A stretch of 64,000 nt of DNA, from the NCBI GenBank assembly GCA_949316235.1, contig OX438745.1, positions 4,593,001 through 4,657,000 of the forward strand, given 5' to 3'. Source of the DNA: Oegoconia quadripuncta (Eukaryota; Arthropoda; Insecta; Lepidoptera; Autostichidae). The notes below the pieces were generated by a model. The model saw only the letters and a list, made by a program, of their open reading frames with translations, was not told the origin of the DNA and made no database searches. The position numbers and the translations under genes were made by a program. Positions 22,766 through 33,302 of the stretch are shown piece by piece (the first letter of the stretch is position 1; the number at the start of each line of letters is the position of its first letter).

Positions 22766-23580
22766 ATATGGTATAAAATATTGTCTGCACTTATTTATAG
22801 CTTGATACATGCTCGATAGTAAATGACAGCATAATATTGTCGATACAATATCAACGACATTCATCCTATATTCATCTAATTAATGATAAAGTCACCCTTC
22901 TGACCATGCACTACTGAAATACATACGTATAAAGACTGGACACACACACAACGCCATCAAACACAGAACTCCCGTAATTTTTCGTCGGGAATTAAGACGA
23001 TTTCTTACTAAACCTGCCAAAGTAAAAGACGATATTCGAATAAAGACGCTAAGTTCCCTGAATTGCTTACACGTCTCCCGTACACAATACGTTACGTACA
23101 CTGCTTGCAAAATAAGCGTAAAACGTCCCTAATGGCCTACATTGTATTCCCTTTTTTGCACGACACTGTAAACACTTGGCTTTTATTTTTTTCCATTGTG
23201 ACAAATGGTCTTTTGTTTTAAAAGCAAAGTGGCTTTCGTATGCAAATGTGTTTTTGATAGAGTCGCTTATTATAATTTATATTCGGTCCTGGACATAAAT
23301 AAAAATTGTTTCGGCAGATAAATTGTGGAACTCCTTGGTTGAATGTCTCTCCAAAAAATTAAACCTTTTTGGCCGTTGTGACGTGTTTTATAGCATTGTA
23401 TGTACATGTGAGTCCAGTCTTTGTGCGAATGTGACGTAATTGCGAAACAATCTCCACATTTTCCTATATTTCATTTGTGACAAGTTTGGATGGTTAACAA
23501 AAATTTTTTGTTCGGTTTGGAAAATTACATAAATGCATAACGTCATTCAGATCAGATTATCAAATCAAATATTTTTTGAA
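22766..23580. other. No gene recognised
   Basis: A minus-strand scrap of the GT-type dispersed repeat lies at about 22925-22995. The rest is AT-rich with no supported ORF. Confidence 0.45.
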
Positions 23581-23584
23581 GACC

Positions 23585-23815
23585 TATACCAACAGGTCAC
23601 CGGTTCGAATCCCGCTGGGGGCATATGTGTGTGTGATGAATACGGACATGTGTACCCGAGTTATGTATGTCTTCGTTTATAATAGGTATTTATTTACAAA
23701 AAAAAAGATAAAATTGTAGTATATCAACCATCTGGTATCCACAACACAAGCCTATAGTTGCTTACCGTGGAACTAGGTGGTACTGTGTATATGTCTAAGA
23801 ATATTTATTATTATT
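23585..23815 (+). mobile_element. SINE-II, head truncated
   Basis: Begins at the B box (GGTTCGAATCCCGCTGGGGG) and keeps the body (GTGATGAATACGGACATGTG) and 3' part to TATGTCTAAGAATATTTATT. The A box is missing. Confidence 0.75.
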
Positions 23816-23857
23816 TTTTACGGTATCTCCCCTACATGTAGTGGGGATGAATTGTTT

Positions 23858-23990
23858 GAACACAATCTCACATGATGGAAAGTGACGATGTGGTCGAAGA
23901 TGAAGCACGCGATCCCAGTAAATGCCTATTCACTCTGCACTTGAAGATCCCAAGGTTGTATGATTCAGGAAAGACTGACGCTGGAATGTA
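23858..23990 (-). repeat. LINE-D 3' fragment
   Basis: Minus-strand fragment containing the complement of CGCGATCCCAGTAAATGCCT and AGATCCCAAGGTTGTATGAT, inserted just after the SINE-II end. Confidence 0.7.
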
Positions 23991-24417
23991 TCTTAAGTTA
24001 GTCATAAAAATAAGTTTAGATGTGCATGTGTACTTATGTATGTGCTTGCGTGTGATGTGTATTGTATTAATGATATTAGTTTATGAGATTCACGTGAGAC
24101 CTTTCAAAAGTGCCTTCGTACTGGTTAGGTAACCATTTTGCGGTCCACCACCGAAGGAAACCTTGTCACGGATTCAGTCGCGCACCGCTTCCGCTTACAG
24201 AAAAACAACGCAGACTCGTTCATTACGAGTTAGTCATAAAATTTCAATTTCTAAAAATAGCTGCTTTTCCTGCATATTTTGTACCTTAGCTCATCGCATT
24301 ATGGCCGTATTATTTTTAAGGGCCAATTCAAACCAACGATATTGTTTCCAACACTGACCCTGCCACAGCAAAAATTCTATCAGTAACATAACTCTAGAAG
24401 GAACTCTAGAACCCTTT

Positions 24418-24742
24418 AACCGCCTCCATGGCTCAATGTAAACAACATTGAGTTTACGATTCGAAGGTCGTGGGTTCGATCCTCAGCGAGGTACATATTT
24501 AAGTACTCGGTTTGGTTGGTGGTAGGGCATTGTCCACCTGGCTAGCTACCACCATCTTATCTAAATCTGCCAAGCAGCAACGTTAATAGCATTGTTGTGT
24601 TCCGGTTGTCAGAGATAAGATAGCCAGTCCCCCAAATGTGTTGGGGTTTCCGGGTTAGTACGCTTCCACCTTCGACCTCATCTTCACTTAACATCAGGTG
24701 TGATTGAGGTCAAGTACCAACCCGTTGTGCATAAAAAAAAAG
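24418..24742 (+). mobile_element. SINE-I, full length
   Basis: Complete copy with head CCGCCTCCATGGCTCAATGT at 24421, B box GGTTCGATCCT (one change), body and GTGCATAAAAAAAAAGG tail at about 24727-24743. Confidence 0.9.
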
Positions 24743-24839
24743 GATGTACATACGCACATGTTTATTTTTTTATCGAACCACAAGTCAATTCATATTTTGA
24801 CCTTCAAAAACCGTGTGGCTTGCTATGAGGAGCTATTGC

Positions 24840-25080
24840 TATGCATGACATGTTATGAGGAGGGTTGAAAGACATGTTACTAAGAGAGTTATGAACATAG
24901 ATGTCGATGGTTGGAAAGGAAGAGGAAGACCACGGAAAAGTTGGATGGATTGTATGTGAAAGGTGACAAGAACCAAAAGGGCGTGAATGATGAGGAAACG
25001 GCTGATATAGGAGATTGGAAGAAGAAGACGTACTGCGCCGACCCCAAATAAATTGGACGCAGGGCAAGAAGATGATGATC
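24840..25080 (+). pseudogene. RTE-type LINE C-terminal fragment
   Basis: On the + strand the codons RVERHVTKRVMNIDVDGWKG, RGRPRKSW and YCADPK-like residues are followed by a GATGATGATC end. A more complete relative lies inverted at 42905-43320 (MNVEGYRGRGRPKKVW). Several frames are broken. Confidence 0.65.
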
Positions 25081-25107
25081 ATTTCTTTATTTCTAATTAT
25101 TATTAAT

Positions 25108-25172
25108 TCACCGCCTCCGTAGTTCAATGTAAACAACATAGAGTTTAGGAATCGGAGGTCGCGGGTTACATC
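25108..25172 (+). mobile_element. SINE-I head fragment
   Basis: Only the tRNA-like head remains (CCGCCTCCGTAGTTCAATGT to GGAGGTCGCGGGTT). It is truncated inside the B box. Confidence 0.7.
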
Positions 25173-25284
25173 ACCGTACAATCATTATGCTTAGTGTTGT
25201 CTTTCACAATATGAAAAAAAAATATAAAAATAAAGTACAACGGTTACAGCTTTAAATAAAGATATAATATTTAATATAATAATA

Positions 25285-25495
25285 TTAATTAATATTATAA
25301 ATGCGAACGTTTGGATGTTTGTTTATGTATTTGTTTGTTTGTTGCTCAATCTCGCCTAAGCGGATGAACAGATTTATATGAAATTTGGTATGTAGATAGA
25401 ACACACCCTGAATTAAAACATAGGACATTTTTCATCACGATAAAGCGATAAAGTTATTCCATGCAGGCGAAGCCGCGGGCGGAAGTAAATAATAA
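25285..25495 (-). repeat. Dispersed lepidopteran-type repeat (inverted copy)
   Basis: Minus-strand counterpart of 15145-15380. On the + strand it reads AATGCGAACGTTTGGATG, TTGCTCAATCTCGCCTAAGC, and ends in GGCGAAGCCGCGGGCGG. Confidence 0.6.
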
Positions 25496-25529
25496 TAATA
25501 TGAGTGAATAGATATAATTACCGCTCGCC

Positions 25530-25770
25530 ATTATCCAGTATATTTTATTCTTATTTTTCTTTGTCGAATCATAAATTTTACAATTAGGTATCTCAAATTG
25601 TATTTGTGTTGACTTATTTAAAAAGAGCAACCCTGGAGTTTCTTGCTCGTTCTTCTCTGGGGAGACTGCCTAGTGAATGAGCGATAACTGTATGTCATGA
25701 CGATTTCAAATGTTAATCTTATTATAACTTACGAAATAAAAACATTTTTGATTTTGAATTTGATTTATAA
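25530..25770 (+). repeat. LINE-B-type 3' UTR
   Basis: AAAAGAGCAACCCTGGAGTT, TTCTTGCTCGTTCTTCTCTG and a TTTTTGATTTTGAATTTGAT tail, without ORF codons except possibly at the extreme 5' end. Same UTR as LINE-B. Confidence 0.75.
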
Positions 25771-27070
25771 AGTCGGTTTACTGGTTCATATTAACTACAT
25801 TTAGGTACTGTGACGTGGCTTAAAGATAATTATTCAACCCAACTTTTTCTGTTCCATTCCTTGAGGCTTAATTAGGCAATTTTAATAAGCTTTTCAGCAT
25901 CTTTTCAGCCGGATTAAGTTGTGAATATTAATCGTCGGGTAACATAAATAATTTCCCTAATCTTTGTTGAGAGGACGAACTCATAATTCAAGTTAAGCGC
26001 GAGTGAGAGACGAGTTTTATTAATATTTACGGCGACTTAGTCTAAGCTCGAATTATTTTTATACGCACGCTTGAGTTCATGAGTCCAATGATGGAAATTT
26101 GCTTGTCTAGAACCTGAAATCTATGGGGACTGGCTATCTTATCTCAAACAGCTTCAGTATAGATGAATTATGTCCGATTATTAGCCTATCCTCTCAATAA
26201 GATGGAGACGAGTAGGATGGGGGGCCCAAGATTAACCTGCCTCCACCTTCACCTTTATTCAGTGAAAGTAGTGAACAAATTTCAGTCGGAAAAAATAAAT
26301 AGGTAGGTAACTGTATTTTTTACTTGACTGCACGATGTAAAAGTAAGGGTATTGTGTGTATCAGTCTTTACATGTGTGTGTAGGCATGTTTGTTCCGTTC
26401 TTTTCTTCTCTAGAGCGCCACGCTCTGAGACGAAACTAAACCATAAGTCGACACCCATTAAAAATCTGGAGCTGCTTAATTACCCGTTTTTTAAGAAAAA
26501 CATGAAATAAATTGTAATTTCCGTAATTATATCGTGGATATAGGGCGAAACCTACACATTACAACTCGTAACATTTTTCTGATTTTTAGTATTAGAGCTG
26601 TAGCAGTGTTCATTCATTATATCCATAGATAATATATTCCCGTAGCTATTACTTTTCACGGATTACAAATACACCCAGTAGAGTATCTATAAACGTTTTT
26701 AACACCGCAGGTATTTTCGCAAAGATGACCGGCGTGCCGCGATGGTTGACGTTATATTTGCACGTGCAAACAGGTTAATTTTTCTCAATATTGGGTCCCA
26801 CCTTGGTCTTACTGTGTTACTATTCCTTTGTACCGTTTTTTTTTTTTTAATAACCAGTGTTGTCCAATTGCTTGATAAAGGCCTCCCCTATTTTTGCCAC
26901 GTCTGTGTCCAGTGCAACATCTCCATTGTTCCATATTAGAATTTCCTTGTTACAGTAATAAAATTATAGGAGGCCTATTTCACTGCAATGGAATGATTAC
27001 GAGCTGAGATGATGATCAGTTGTGATTGACGTCAAGTAGCGTACTCCTTGAGTAACTATAAAATTAGCCT
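25771..27070. other. Upstream region of the GPCR exon, no gene recognised
   Basis: AT-rich. The short ORF at 26742-26939 has no recognisable domain and contains a T11-12 tract. No promoter element or 5' UTR exon can be defined by eye. Confidence 0.4.
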
Positions 27071-27074
27071 TCAT

Positions 27075-27245
27075 CGTCATCATATCAGACACAGGACTTC
27101 TACTGTTGAACTAGGCCTCCTATTTTTGGCGATTGGTTGGAAGCGGCCTGCAACTTTCCGTGACCTTCAGTAGGTCGTCCGTCCTTATCGTCCGCCCCAG
27201 CGGCCATCAGTTCAACTGCCACTTCAAACCTAATTCGATCCTGTC
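27075..27245 (-). repeat. RTE-type LINE 3' fragment
   Basis: Minus strand carries GAAGTGGCAGTTGAACTGAT, GGCCGCTGGGGCGGACGAT and an AGGCCTAGTTCAACAGTAGA-type end, which then reads towards GATGATGACGATG. This is the conserved RTE 3' terminus. It lies immediately upstream of the receptor's coding exon. Confidence 0.65.
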
Positions 27246-27275
27246 GCCTTAATAAATGATTAACTTTTGTTACAG

Positions 27276-27758
27276 AAAATGTCAGCAGTCAACGCGAGCC
27301 ATCTCCTAATATCATAGCATACATGATATCACTACCAGATCTGGAAATAGACAATAACCTAAAATGGAACACCACAGACAAAATAGACGAACTATTTATA
27401 GAAAACACAAGAGAAGAAAACTTCAGCTTAACAAAAAACATCTACCATATTGTTACTCCAACAGATGAAAAAGTGACAACCATTAAGACACTCTGTCAAA
27501 ATTATTCATTAGCGAACACAAACTTGAGTAATGTCTGTGAAACTGTAACAGAGTACGATACTTTTGAAATTAGTGTAGTGATAGTGTTGTTCCTGTTAAT
27601 CGTAGTAACAGTTATTGGTAACACGTTAATTATATCAGCTGTGGTCACCACTAAAAGGCTGAGGACTGTTACAAACTGTTTTGTGACAAGTTTGGCGGCT
27701 GCTGATCTAATGGTTGGAATCTTCGTGATGCCGCCTGCTATAGCTGTTCATATTAGTG
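27276..27758 (+). CDS. Biogenic-amine GPCR (tyramine receptor 2/3-like), exon with start codon to TM2
   Basis: First visible coding exon of a class A amine receptor. It follows an acceptor (TTTTGTTACAG, ending 27275) and closes at a GTAAGT donor (27759), phase 1. Translation starts at ATG 27323, preceded by a 12-codon upstream ORF (27279-27317) in another frame. Residues 1-81 form a hydrophilic, extracellular N-terminus with N-glycosylation sequons at N16, N33, N60 and N67. TM1 (about 82-107) has the GN motif (N100). TM2 (about 117-141) has SLAAADL with D128 at position 2.50. The words RLRTVTNCF and FVMPPAIAVH are what I recall of the insect TyrR/TyrRII group, which couples tyramine to G proteins at the neuronal plasma membrane. 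Class A amine receptor is firm; the subtype is inference. The rest of the gene lies at 62116 and beyond the window. Confidence 0.85.
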
Positions 27759-27849
27759 GTAAGTGTATAACCAAATAATAACAAATAAATTTAAATAACT
27801 ATTTAAATGGCTTCCAATTCGTCGTCGTAAAGACCTGCACATTGTTTCA

Positions 27850-28385
27850 CTTCTGTATTCAATACTTTTCGATCTTCGTACCCCCATTTATCTAAAGGAA
27901 CAGTTCCAATATCTTTCCGCAACTACACTCGCCCTCTTCGTTCTTCTGAAAACCTCCGACTGTACGTTCCTCCTAACTTCACGAAGTTTTGCGGTCAATC
28001 CTTTAGATTACAAGCTATTCGGCTATGGAACTCGCTACCTGATTCAGTTAGACGTGCTCAGTCACTGAACGTATTCAAAGCACGTGAAGGAGTTGTATCT
28101 AGCCCTCTAGCTCCTCTATCTATCCTCTTTTCGTTTCATGCTCGCATTAATTACTGTGTGCTTAGTTACGTACTATTCTATTTAATTAGTATAAATTCAA
28201 ATATTGGTATACCTATATTATATGTATTATTTTTTATATAAATATTGTGTATGTATGTTTGTATGTATTCAATTAACGCATGTATTTATATGGGTGATTT
28301 ATTTATTTTATTAAAATTAGGTTGAAATAACCCAAAGGTGCCTGGAAGAGATCGCTTTTAGTGATAAGGCTGCCAAATTGTACTA
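27850..28385 (+). pseudogene. 5'-truncated CR1/Kiri-like LINE fragment
   Basis: The + strand encodes the end of an ORF2, including LYVPPNFTKFCGQSFRLQAI then RLWNSLPDSVRRAQSLNVFK. That is the usual C-terminal block (AxRLWNSLP) of CR1/Jockey-group LINEs. The 3' UTR follows, with CTGGAAGAGATCGCTTTTAG and TGATAAGGCTGCCAAATTGT. A small hairpin (28351-28365) lies in that UTR. The fragment begins about 90 bp inside the GPCR intron, close to the donor site, and has lost everything upstream of the ORF2 C-terminus. Confidence 0.75.
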
Positions 28386-28600
28386 TCCCCTTTTTCTTAA
28401 AATCAAAATCGATTCGTTTTGAGGGTAGGCATAGGAGTAATACTCAAATTTAAGTGCTCTCTGAAAATTTAATTATTAAAATTACTTACTGTCAATATTT
28501 ACTTTAATGTATTAACATAATCGGCACTTTGTAACATCGGCACTCGCCTACTAAACAAGATCTCCTGATTTCTCATCTTCACTTCACTTAAAATCACATC

Positions 28601-29389
28601 ATGGATTTGTCATCAAAACTCACTACAAATATGGATGAAATAGTGAATCTATTTAACTCAAGAATGAGTGATTATGAGGACAAACTACAAAAAGCTACAA
28701 ACAGCTCAAGCCCTGCACATGCTGATCTCTCTTCGCTTTCCCGTGAGTACCATAGTTTCAAATCCTTTGTATGGAAGGTGCTGTCTAAGCTCAAATCTCA
28801 GATTGAGCTCCTCGCTCTTGGAGTGGATGGGCATGAGACTTTTCTGAGAAGAAATGCTCTCCTTATTCATGGCCTGCCCGAGCAAAGAGAAGAAAAGCTT
28901 AATGAAGAGGTCGTCAAGATATTAACCAGTCAGATGAAGTTGCCGGATGTTGGTTCTAATGACTTTGAGATTTGCCATCGCCTTGGATCCAACCCTGCTA
29001 AGCCCAGGCCAATACTCGTCAGATTTCGGGACGTCCAGCTTCGACATTTGGTTTGGCGAAGCAAATCCTCACTAAAGAACTCTGGTGTAACACTTTCAGA
29101 ATTTCTGACTAGAGCCAGACACCAAGTTTTTATGGCAGCACGCAAGCATTTTGGTGTTCATAAGTGCTGGTCCTCCGAGGGCAAGATCTTCGTCATACTG
29201 CCTAACAAGAGTCGTCAGAAAATCACTTCTATGGCCGATCTCAAACTGTTTATCGAACAGAATCCCGAACCGCTGTACGCCGAAAGCAAGCCTGCACAAA
29301 AGGTGCTACCGGAGCCCGCAGCCAAGAAAGTACTCGTCACCAGGAGTAATCCATCAGCTAGAGGACCAAAGGAACGCCAAGCCAAGTGA
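28601..29389 (+). CDS. LINE-A ORF1 protein (RNA-binding, RRM-type)
   Basis: A 262-residue ORF1p, the probable nucleic-acid chaperone of the LINE RNP in the cytoplasm. Residues 1-85 are polar with heptad-like spacing, suggesting a coiled coil (VNLFNSRMSDYEDKLQKA). The segment RRNALLIHGLPEQ (about 85-97) matches the start of the L1-ORF1-like RRM. FEICHRLGSNPAKPRPILVR and LSEFLTRARHQVF follow the same family's RRM-to-CTD layout. The C-terminus is basic (KKVLVTRSNPSARGPKERQAK). No CCHC knuckle is seen. The start ATG at 28601 (ATCATGG) gives the full conserved module. An L1-like ORF1 paired with this class of ORF2 is known in CR1-group elements. Confidence 0.75.
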   Translation: MDLSSKLTTNMDEIVNLFNSRMSDYEDKLQKATNSSSPAHADLSSLSREYHSFKSFVWKVLSKLKSQIELLALGVDGHETFLRRNALLIHGLPEQREEKLNEEVVKILTSQMKLPDVGSNDFEICHRLGSNPAKPRPILVRFRDVQLRHLVWRSKSSLKNSGVTLSEFLTRARHQVFMAARKHFGVHKCWSSEGKIFVILPNKSRQKITSMADLKLFIEQNPEPLYAESKPAQKVLPEPAAKKVLVTRSNPSARGPKERQAK

Positions 29390-29908
29390 TTGTCTAGCTG
29401 TTGTTGTGTGCATGTCTTCTCTGTTGTGATCTACCTGTTCTATTTTGGTCGGTTTATATTGTGTTACTTTTTGTTCCGTATGTAGTGCAGTTTTAAACTT
29501 TTGTTTCACATGTACCGCTGTTTCTGTAATTGTTTATAAATGTTTTAACTGATCACAACAATGGCATCATATGCACATTGCCGTGACAGCTGACAACTTG
29601 TCATGACAGCTCGACTCTTGCTGGGAGACTAAGGAAACTTTAGTTCATACAGCCTTGTCATATGAGTAAATCTTCGAGATTACAAATCCGCGATATGTCG
29701 ATATTATTTTTGTTTTCCTTTTTTTTTTGTTTGTTGTCTTTTCTTTCTTTATACCTTCGATCGAAGGTATACCCAACTCAGGGCGAGTGCTGCTGTTCAG
29801 CACGCCGCGCCGCTATAGTTCTAATTGTATTTTTATTTTAGAAATCTTATTGTTTTAACAGTTATATTATTATATTTATTTTATATACAAATATTCTTAT
29901 CATATTTT
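29390..29908 (+). other. LINE-A inter-ORF spacer
   Basis: About 519 bp between the two ORFs. The downstream part is U-rich, with a TTTTCCTTTTTTTTTTG tract at 29714-29730. An upstream in-frame ATG at 29825 would add a hydrophobic 28-residue leader, but MADVIDSDD at 29909 is the more plausible ORF2 start. No slippery heptamer bridges the ORFs. Confidence 0.55.
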
Positions 29909-32851
29909 ATGGCTGATGTTATTGACTCTGATGATAGTTTCTTCTCGTGTTCCTCATCGGATAGCTTTGTTAGTGGAGATAATGATAACTTTGTTCCATT
30001 GACCTTGCATGAAAAATTATCTTTGACATTTTCTAATTTCCACAAAAATTTTAATGTTGTGCATATTAATGCGCAAAGTATTCCTGGTCATTACACTGAC
30101 CTTTTGGCATCTTTTAGTGGCTCTGGTGTCGATGCGATACTTGTTTCGGAATCATTCCTTAAACCATCTCTCCCTTCTACACAATATTCGCTTCCCGGTT
30201 ACAAACTTATACGCAACGATCGAATCGGAAAAGGCGGTGGTGGAGTGGCAATGTACCTAAGTGCGGATATTGCCTATAACATAATCCATGCTTCTCCTAA
30301 TATGTATACAAAATCCGCTGAACACCTATTTGTTGAGCTCACTCTTCATCACACCAAGATTCTTCTGGCCGTATACTACAGTCCTTCGCTTCATATTGAT
30401 TATTTCTCTTCATTTGAGACATTGCTCAATAATTTATGTCCGTTATATGATCATGTTTTAATTCTGGGCGATTTCAATACCTGTCTCATAAAAAGCGATT
30501 CTCGTGCCAATAAACTCTCCTCTCTAATTTCCTCCTTTAATTTAAATATTCTTCCTCTGTCTGCCACACATTATGCTCCTAATTCTACTCCTTCTCTCCT
30601 TGACCTCATGATAGTTTCCTGTCCTGACTTGGTCTGCGCTCATGGTCAACTTTCTTCCTGTTTCTCATACCACGATCTTGTTTTCTTATCCTATAAGGTA
30701 CGACCTCCTAAACGTAAAGCGAAATTCTTGCTTTTGCGTAGTTTCAAGAGCATCGATATGGATGCTTTAAGGAGTGATGCTGCTAGCATAGATTGGAGCC
30801 CTGTTCTTGAATCGCTCAATGTGGATGATATGGTTAATAACTTTAATTCGATCCTAAGCAGCTTATACGACCGCCATGCTCCCGTAAAGCGTGTTAAGGT
30901 GAAACATGTTCCAGCACCTTGGCTTACTAAGGATATTAAAACACTCATGGGCAAACGTGACAGTGCCAAAAGGATCTATAAAAATTCTCCTACGGACCAC
31001 AATTTGAATCGTTACAAGACTTTACGAAATCGCTGCAATCGCCTGTGTAGAGATTCTAAGAGACGTCATATTCACGAGTCCATTGAAAATGCTCCCCCTT
31101 CCCAGGTCTGGAAATTTCTCAAAACTCTTGGCTTTGGCAAATCATCCAAACCTAATGACAATCTCGCCGATCTTGACGATCTCAACAAATATTTCGCTCA
31201 TCCTCCTGTTTCGTTAGATAGAAACATAAAAGTCAATACTATTCTTGGACTCTCTAAAATCTCTACTCCATCATGTACTCCTTTCAATTTCGGAATTGTC
31301 TCTGAGAGCGAGGTCAGGAAATGTATCCTATCTATCACTTCATCTGCTGTCGGGTGTGATGATCTGTGCTCGCGTATGATCACACTAATATTGCCGGAGT
31401 TGTTGCCGGTCTTGACGTGCGTGTTTAATTTTTCTCTATCGACTAGTTGCTACCCCACCATCTGGAAGAAGGCTCATGTGATCCCTCTACCTAAACTGTC
31501 TGAACCTAGATCCTTCTCAGACTTTCGTCCCATTTCCATTTTACCCTTTCTTTCCAAAGCTTTGGAGCAGATGGTGCACAAGCAACTGGCTGATTTTTTG
31601 GTCACTAATAACTCACTAAATCCATTTCAATCTGGTTTCCGCCCCGGCCATAGCACTGCTACTGCCTTACTGAAGGTGACAGATGATATTCGGTATGGAA
31701 TGGATAATAAATTACTTACCATCCTAATTCTTCTCGATTTCAGCAGTGCATTTAACTCTGTGGATTTCGACATAATGCTGGGTATCCTTCGGTCTATCAA
31801 TATTTCAGAGTCATCTATTGCTTGGTTCAACTCTTATCTTCGGGGTCGCTCGCAATGCGTCCGCTCGGAGGATGTCTCCTCCAACTGGTGCGACCTTGTT
31901 GCGGGCGTTCCTCAGGGTGGCGTCCTATCTCCGTTACTTTTCTCTCTATTCATCAACACTCTTTCCAATGTTATCTCCTCAAATTTTCACTTCTACGCAG
32001 ACGATGTGCAGATATATCGCCATTTCAATGTTGCTACTGTCGATGACGCTGTGGCTGCGATTAACGAGGATCTAACACGAATTAATGTTTGGGCTAAGAC
32101 CTTTGGTTTGCTAGTGAATCCCCGTAAGTCTCAAGCTATGATTATTGGTAGTAGATACATGCACAATTTAGTTCAACAGTCCATAATACCCCCCATCATG
32201 CTTGATGGCGTTGCTATAGAATTAACCAACACTGCTAAGAACCTCGGTGTGATGTTTGACAACAATCTGTCATGGAGGGCCCATTGTGATATGTTAAGTA
32301 AAAAGGTCCATTTCTCTTTTCACTGCCTCAAACGGCTTCAAAATTTTTTACCTCTAAATACCAAAATAGTTTTGGCTCAGTCTTTACTGCTGCCTATTAT
32401 TGACTATGCCGATGTTTGCATGCTGGATGTAACTGAAGAACTGTTAGACAAGTTAGAAAGACTCCAAAATCTCTGCATACGCTTTATTTTCGGCTTACGT
32501 AAATTTGACCATGTCTCTCAGTACCGATCTCAACTCAAGTGGTTACCTATTCGACTCCGTAGAGAGAGTCATATTCTGTGTCTTCTTTTCAAAGTTCTTT
32601 TCAATCCATCTTCGCCAAGATATTTAAGTGAGCGATTCCATTTCATGCGTTCTCCTTCCAAACTTTCTCGTTCTCACATGGCTTCCCTCCTACGCTTTCC
32701 CAATACTCCGACTACGGAATATTACAATTACTCCTTCTCCATGCATGCAGTCAGATTATGGAATGCACTTCCCACTGATATACGTGATAGCCAATCCCTA
32801 CCCATTTTTAAAACTCGACTAAAGGAACACTATCTCAAGTTGTCTCAGTAA
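29909..32851 (+). CDS. LINE-A ORF2: APE endonuclease and reverse transcriptase
   Basis: About 980 residues from the chosen ATG. The N-terminal APE-like endonuclease nicks the target; its visible motifs are HINAQSI (Asn), VSESFL (Glu), LGDFNT and SYHDLV. In the last motif the usual SDH is SYH, so the Asp is replaced while the His is kept. The central RT shows SDFRPISILPFLSKALEQ, GFRPGHST, LLDFSSAFNSVD, GVPQGGVLSPLLFSLFIN and the catalytic FYADD box. The C-terminus ends with the AVRLWNALPTDI block. No RNase H is present. Length and order are normal for CR1/Kiri-like elements, and no frame break is seen, so enzymatic competence is plausible. The exact clade (Kiri, L2 or CR1-Zenon) cannot be fixed without a tree. 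Confidence 0.85.
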   Translation: MADVIDSDDSFFSCSSSDSFVSGDNDNFVPLTLHEKLSLTFSNFHKNFNVVHINAQSIPGHYTDLLASFSGSGVDAILVSESFLKPSLPSTQYSLPGYKLIRNDRIGKGGGGVAMYLSADIAYNIIHASPNMYTKSAEHLFVELTLHHTKILLAVYYSPSLHIDYFSSFETLLNNLCPLYDHVLILGDFNTCLIKSDSRANKLSSLISSFNLNILPLSATHYAPNSTPSLLDLMIVSCPDLVCAHGQLSSCFSYHDLVFLSYKVRPPKRKAKFLLLRSFKSIDMDALRSDAASIDWSPVLESLNVDDMVNNFNSILSSLYDRHAPVKRVKVKHVPAPWLTKDIKTLMGKRDSAKRIYKNSPTDHNLNRYKTLRNRCNRLCRDSKRRHIHESIENAPPSQVWKFLKTLGFGKSSKPNDNLADLDDLNKYFAHPPVSLDRNIKVNTILGLSKISTPSCTPFNFGIVSESEVRKCILSITSSAVGCDDLCSRMITLILPELLPVLTCVFNFSLSTSCYPTIWKKAHVIPLPKLSEPRSFSDFRPISILPFLSKALEQMVHKQLADFLVTNNSLNPFQSGFRPGHSTATALLKVTDDIRYGMDNKLLTILILLDFSSAFNSVDFDIMLGILRSINISESSIAWFNSYLRGRSQCVRSEDVSSNWCDLVAGVPQGGVLSPLLFSLFINTLSNVISSNFHFYADDVQIYRHFNVATVDDAVAAINEDLTRINVWAKTFGLLVNPRKSQAMIIGSRYMHNLVQQSIIPPIMLDGVAIELTNTAKNLGVMFDNNLSWRAHCDMLSKKVHFSFHCLKRLQNFLPLNTKIVLAQSLLLPIIDYADVCMLDVTEELLDKLERLQNLCIRFIFGLRKFDHVSQYRSQLKWLPIRLRRESHILCLLFKVLFNPSSPRYLSERFHFMRSPSKLSRSHMASLLRFPNTPTTEYYNYSFSMHAVRLWNALPTDIRDSQSLPIFKTRLKEHYLKLSQ

Positions 32852-33185
32852 CTCAGTCAGCCTATTTATAGATATCTATATAAGTATTTGATGTATTTGA
32901 TATATTATATATATTATACGTAGGTATTTATTAATATGTATTTTAGTATGTAGGCCTTTATATTATGTATATATTGTGTTTAATATCTATATATTTTTTG
33001 TCTTATAAAATAATTTTATATTCAAACCATTATTGCTATAAATCTCAATGTTTTATCTTTTGTCAATTGTGTTCCTATGACAGTGATGTTTTGTTAATGT
33101 TTTGTTCTATATTTGTAAGTATCGCTCTTTGTCTGCAATAAAATATTTTAATTTCATTTTTCCTTCCGAGGGTTTGCTGGAAGAA

Positions 33186-33200
33186 ATCTCTTACAGAGAT
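33186..33200 (+). promoter_or_regulatory. LINE-A 3' UTR hairpin
   Basis: ATCTC TTACA GAGAT forms a 5-bp stem and 5-nt loop. The equivalent spot in the older copy at 28351-28365 is ATCGC TTTTA GTGAT, so the fourth pair changes from G-T to T-A while pairing is kept. It is probably part of the 3' signal used by RT. Confidence 0.6.
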
Positions 33201-33302
33201 AAGCTCGCCTTTTGTGTATTGTAATTTCTGTCCTATGTTTGTTTAATGTATGTTTGTATACTTATATATGCAATAAAGTGTTAAATAAATAAATAAATAA
33301 AA

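Larger units (their letters stand above)
28400..33300 (+). mobile_element. LINE-A, near-complete CR1/L2/Kiri-like non-LTR retrotransposon
   Basis: It has a 5' UTR of uncertain start (about 28400-28600), ORF1 (28601-29389), a 519-bp inter-ORF spacer, ORF2 with endonuclease and RT (29909-32851), and a 3' UTR. The 3' UTR holds the hairpin ATCTC TTACA GAGAT (33186-33200), GCAATAAAGTGTTAAATAAA and a TAAA-type tail ending near 33300. Both ORFs are open, so the copy is young or selected. It is inserted in sense orientation in the receptor intron. I could not identify a target-site duplication. Confidence 0.85.

Noticed and set aside
29825..29908. Upstream ATG of LINE-A ORF2 with a hydrophobic leader
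   Set aside because: The leader is encoded by U-rich spacer; MADVIDSDD at 29909 is the more plausible start.
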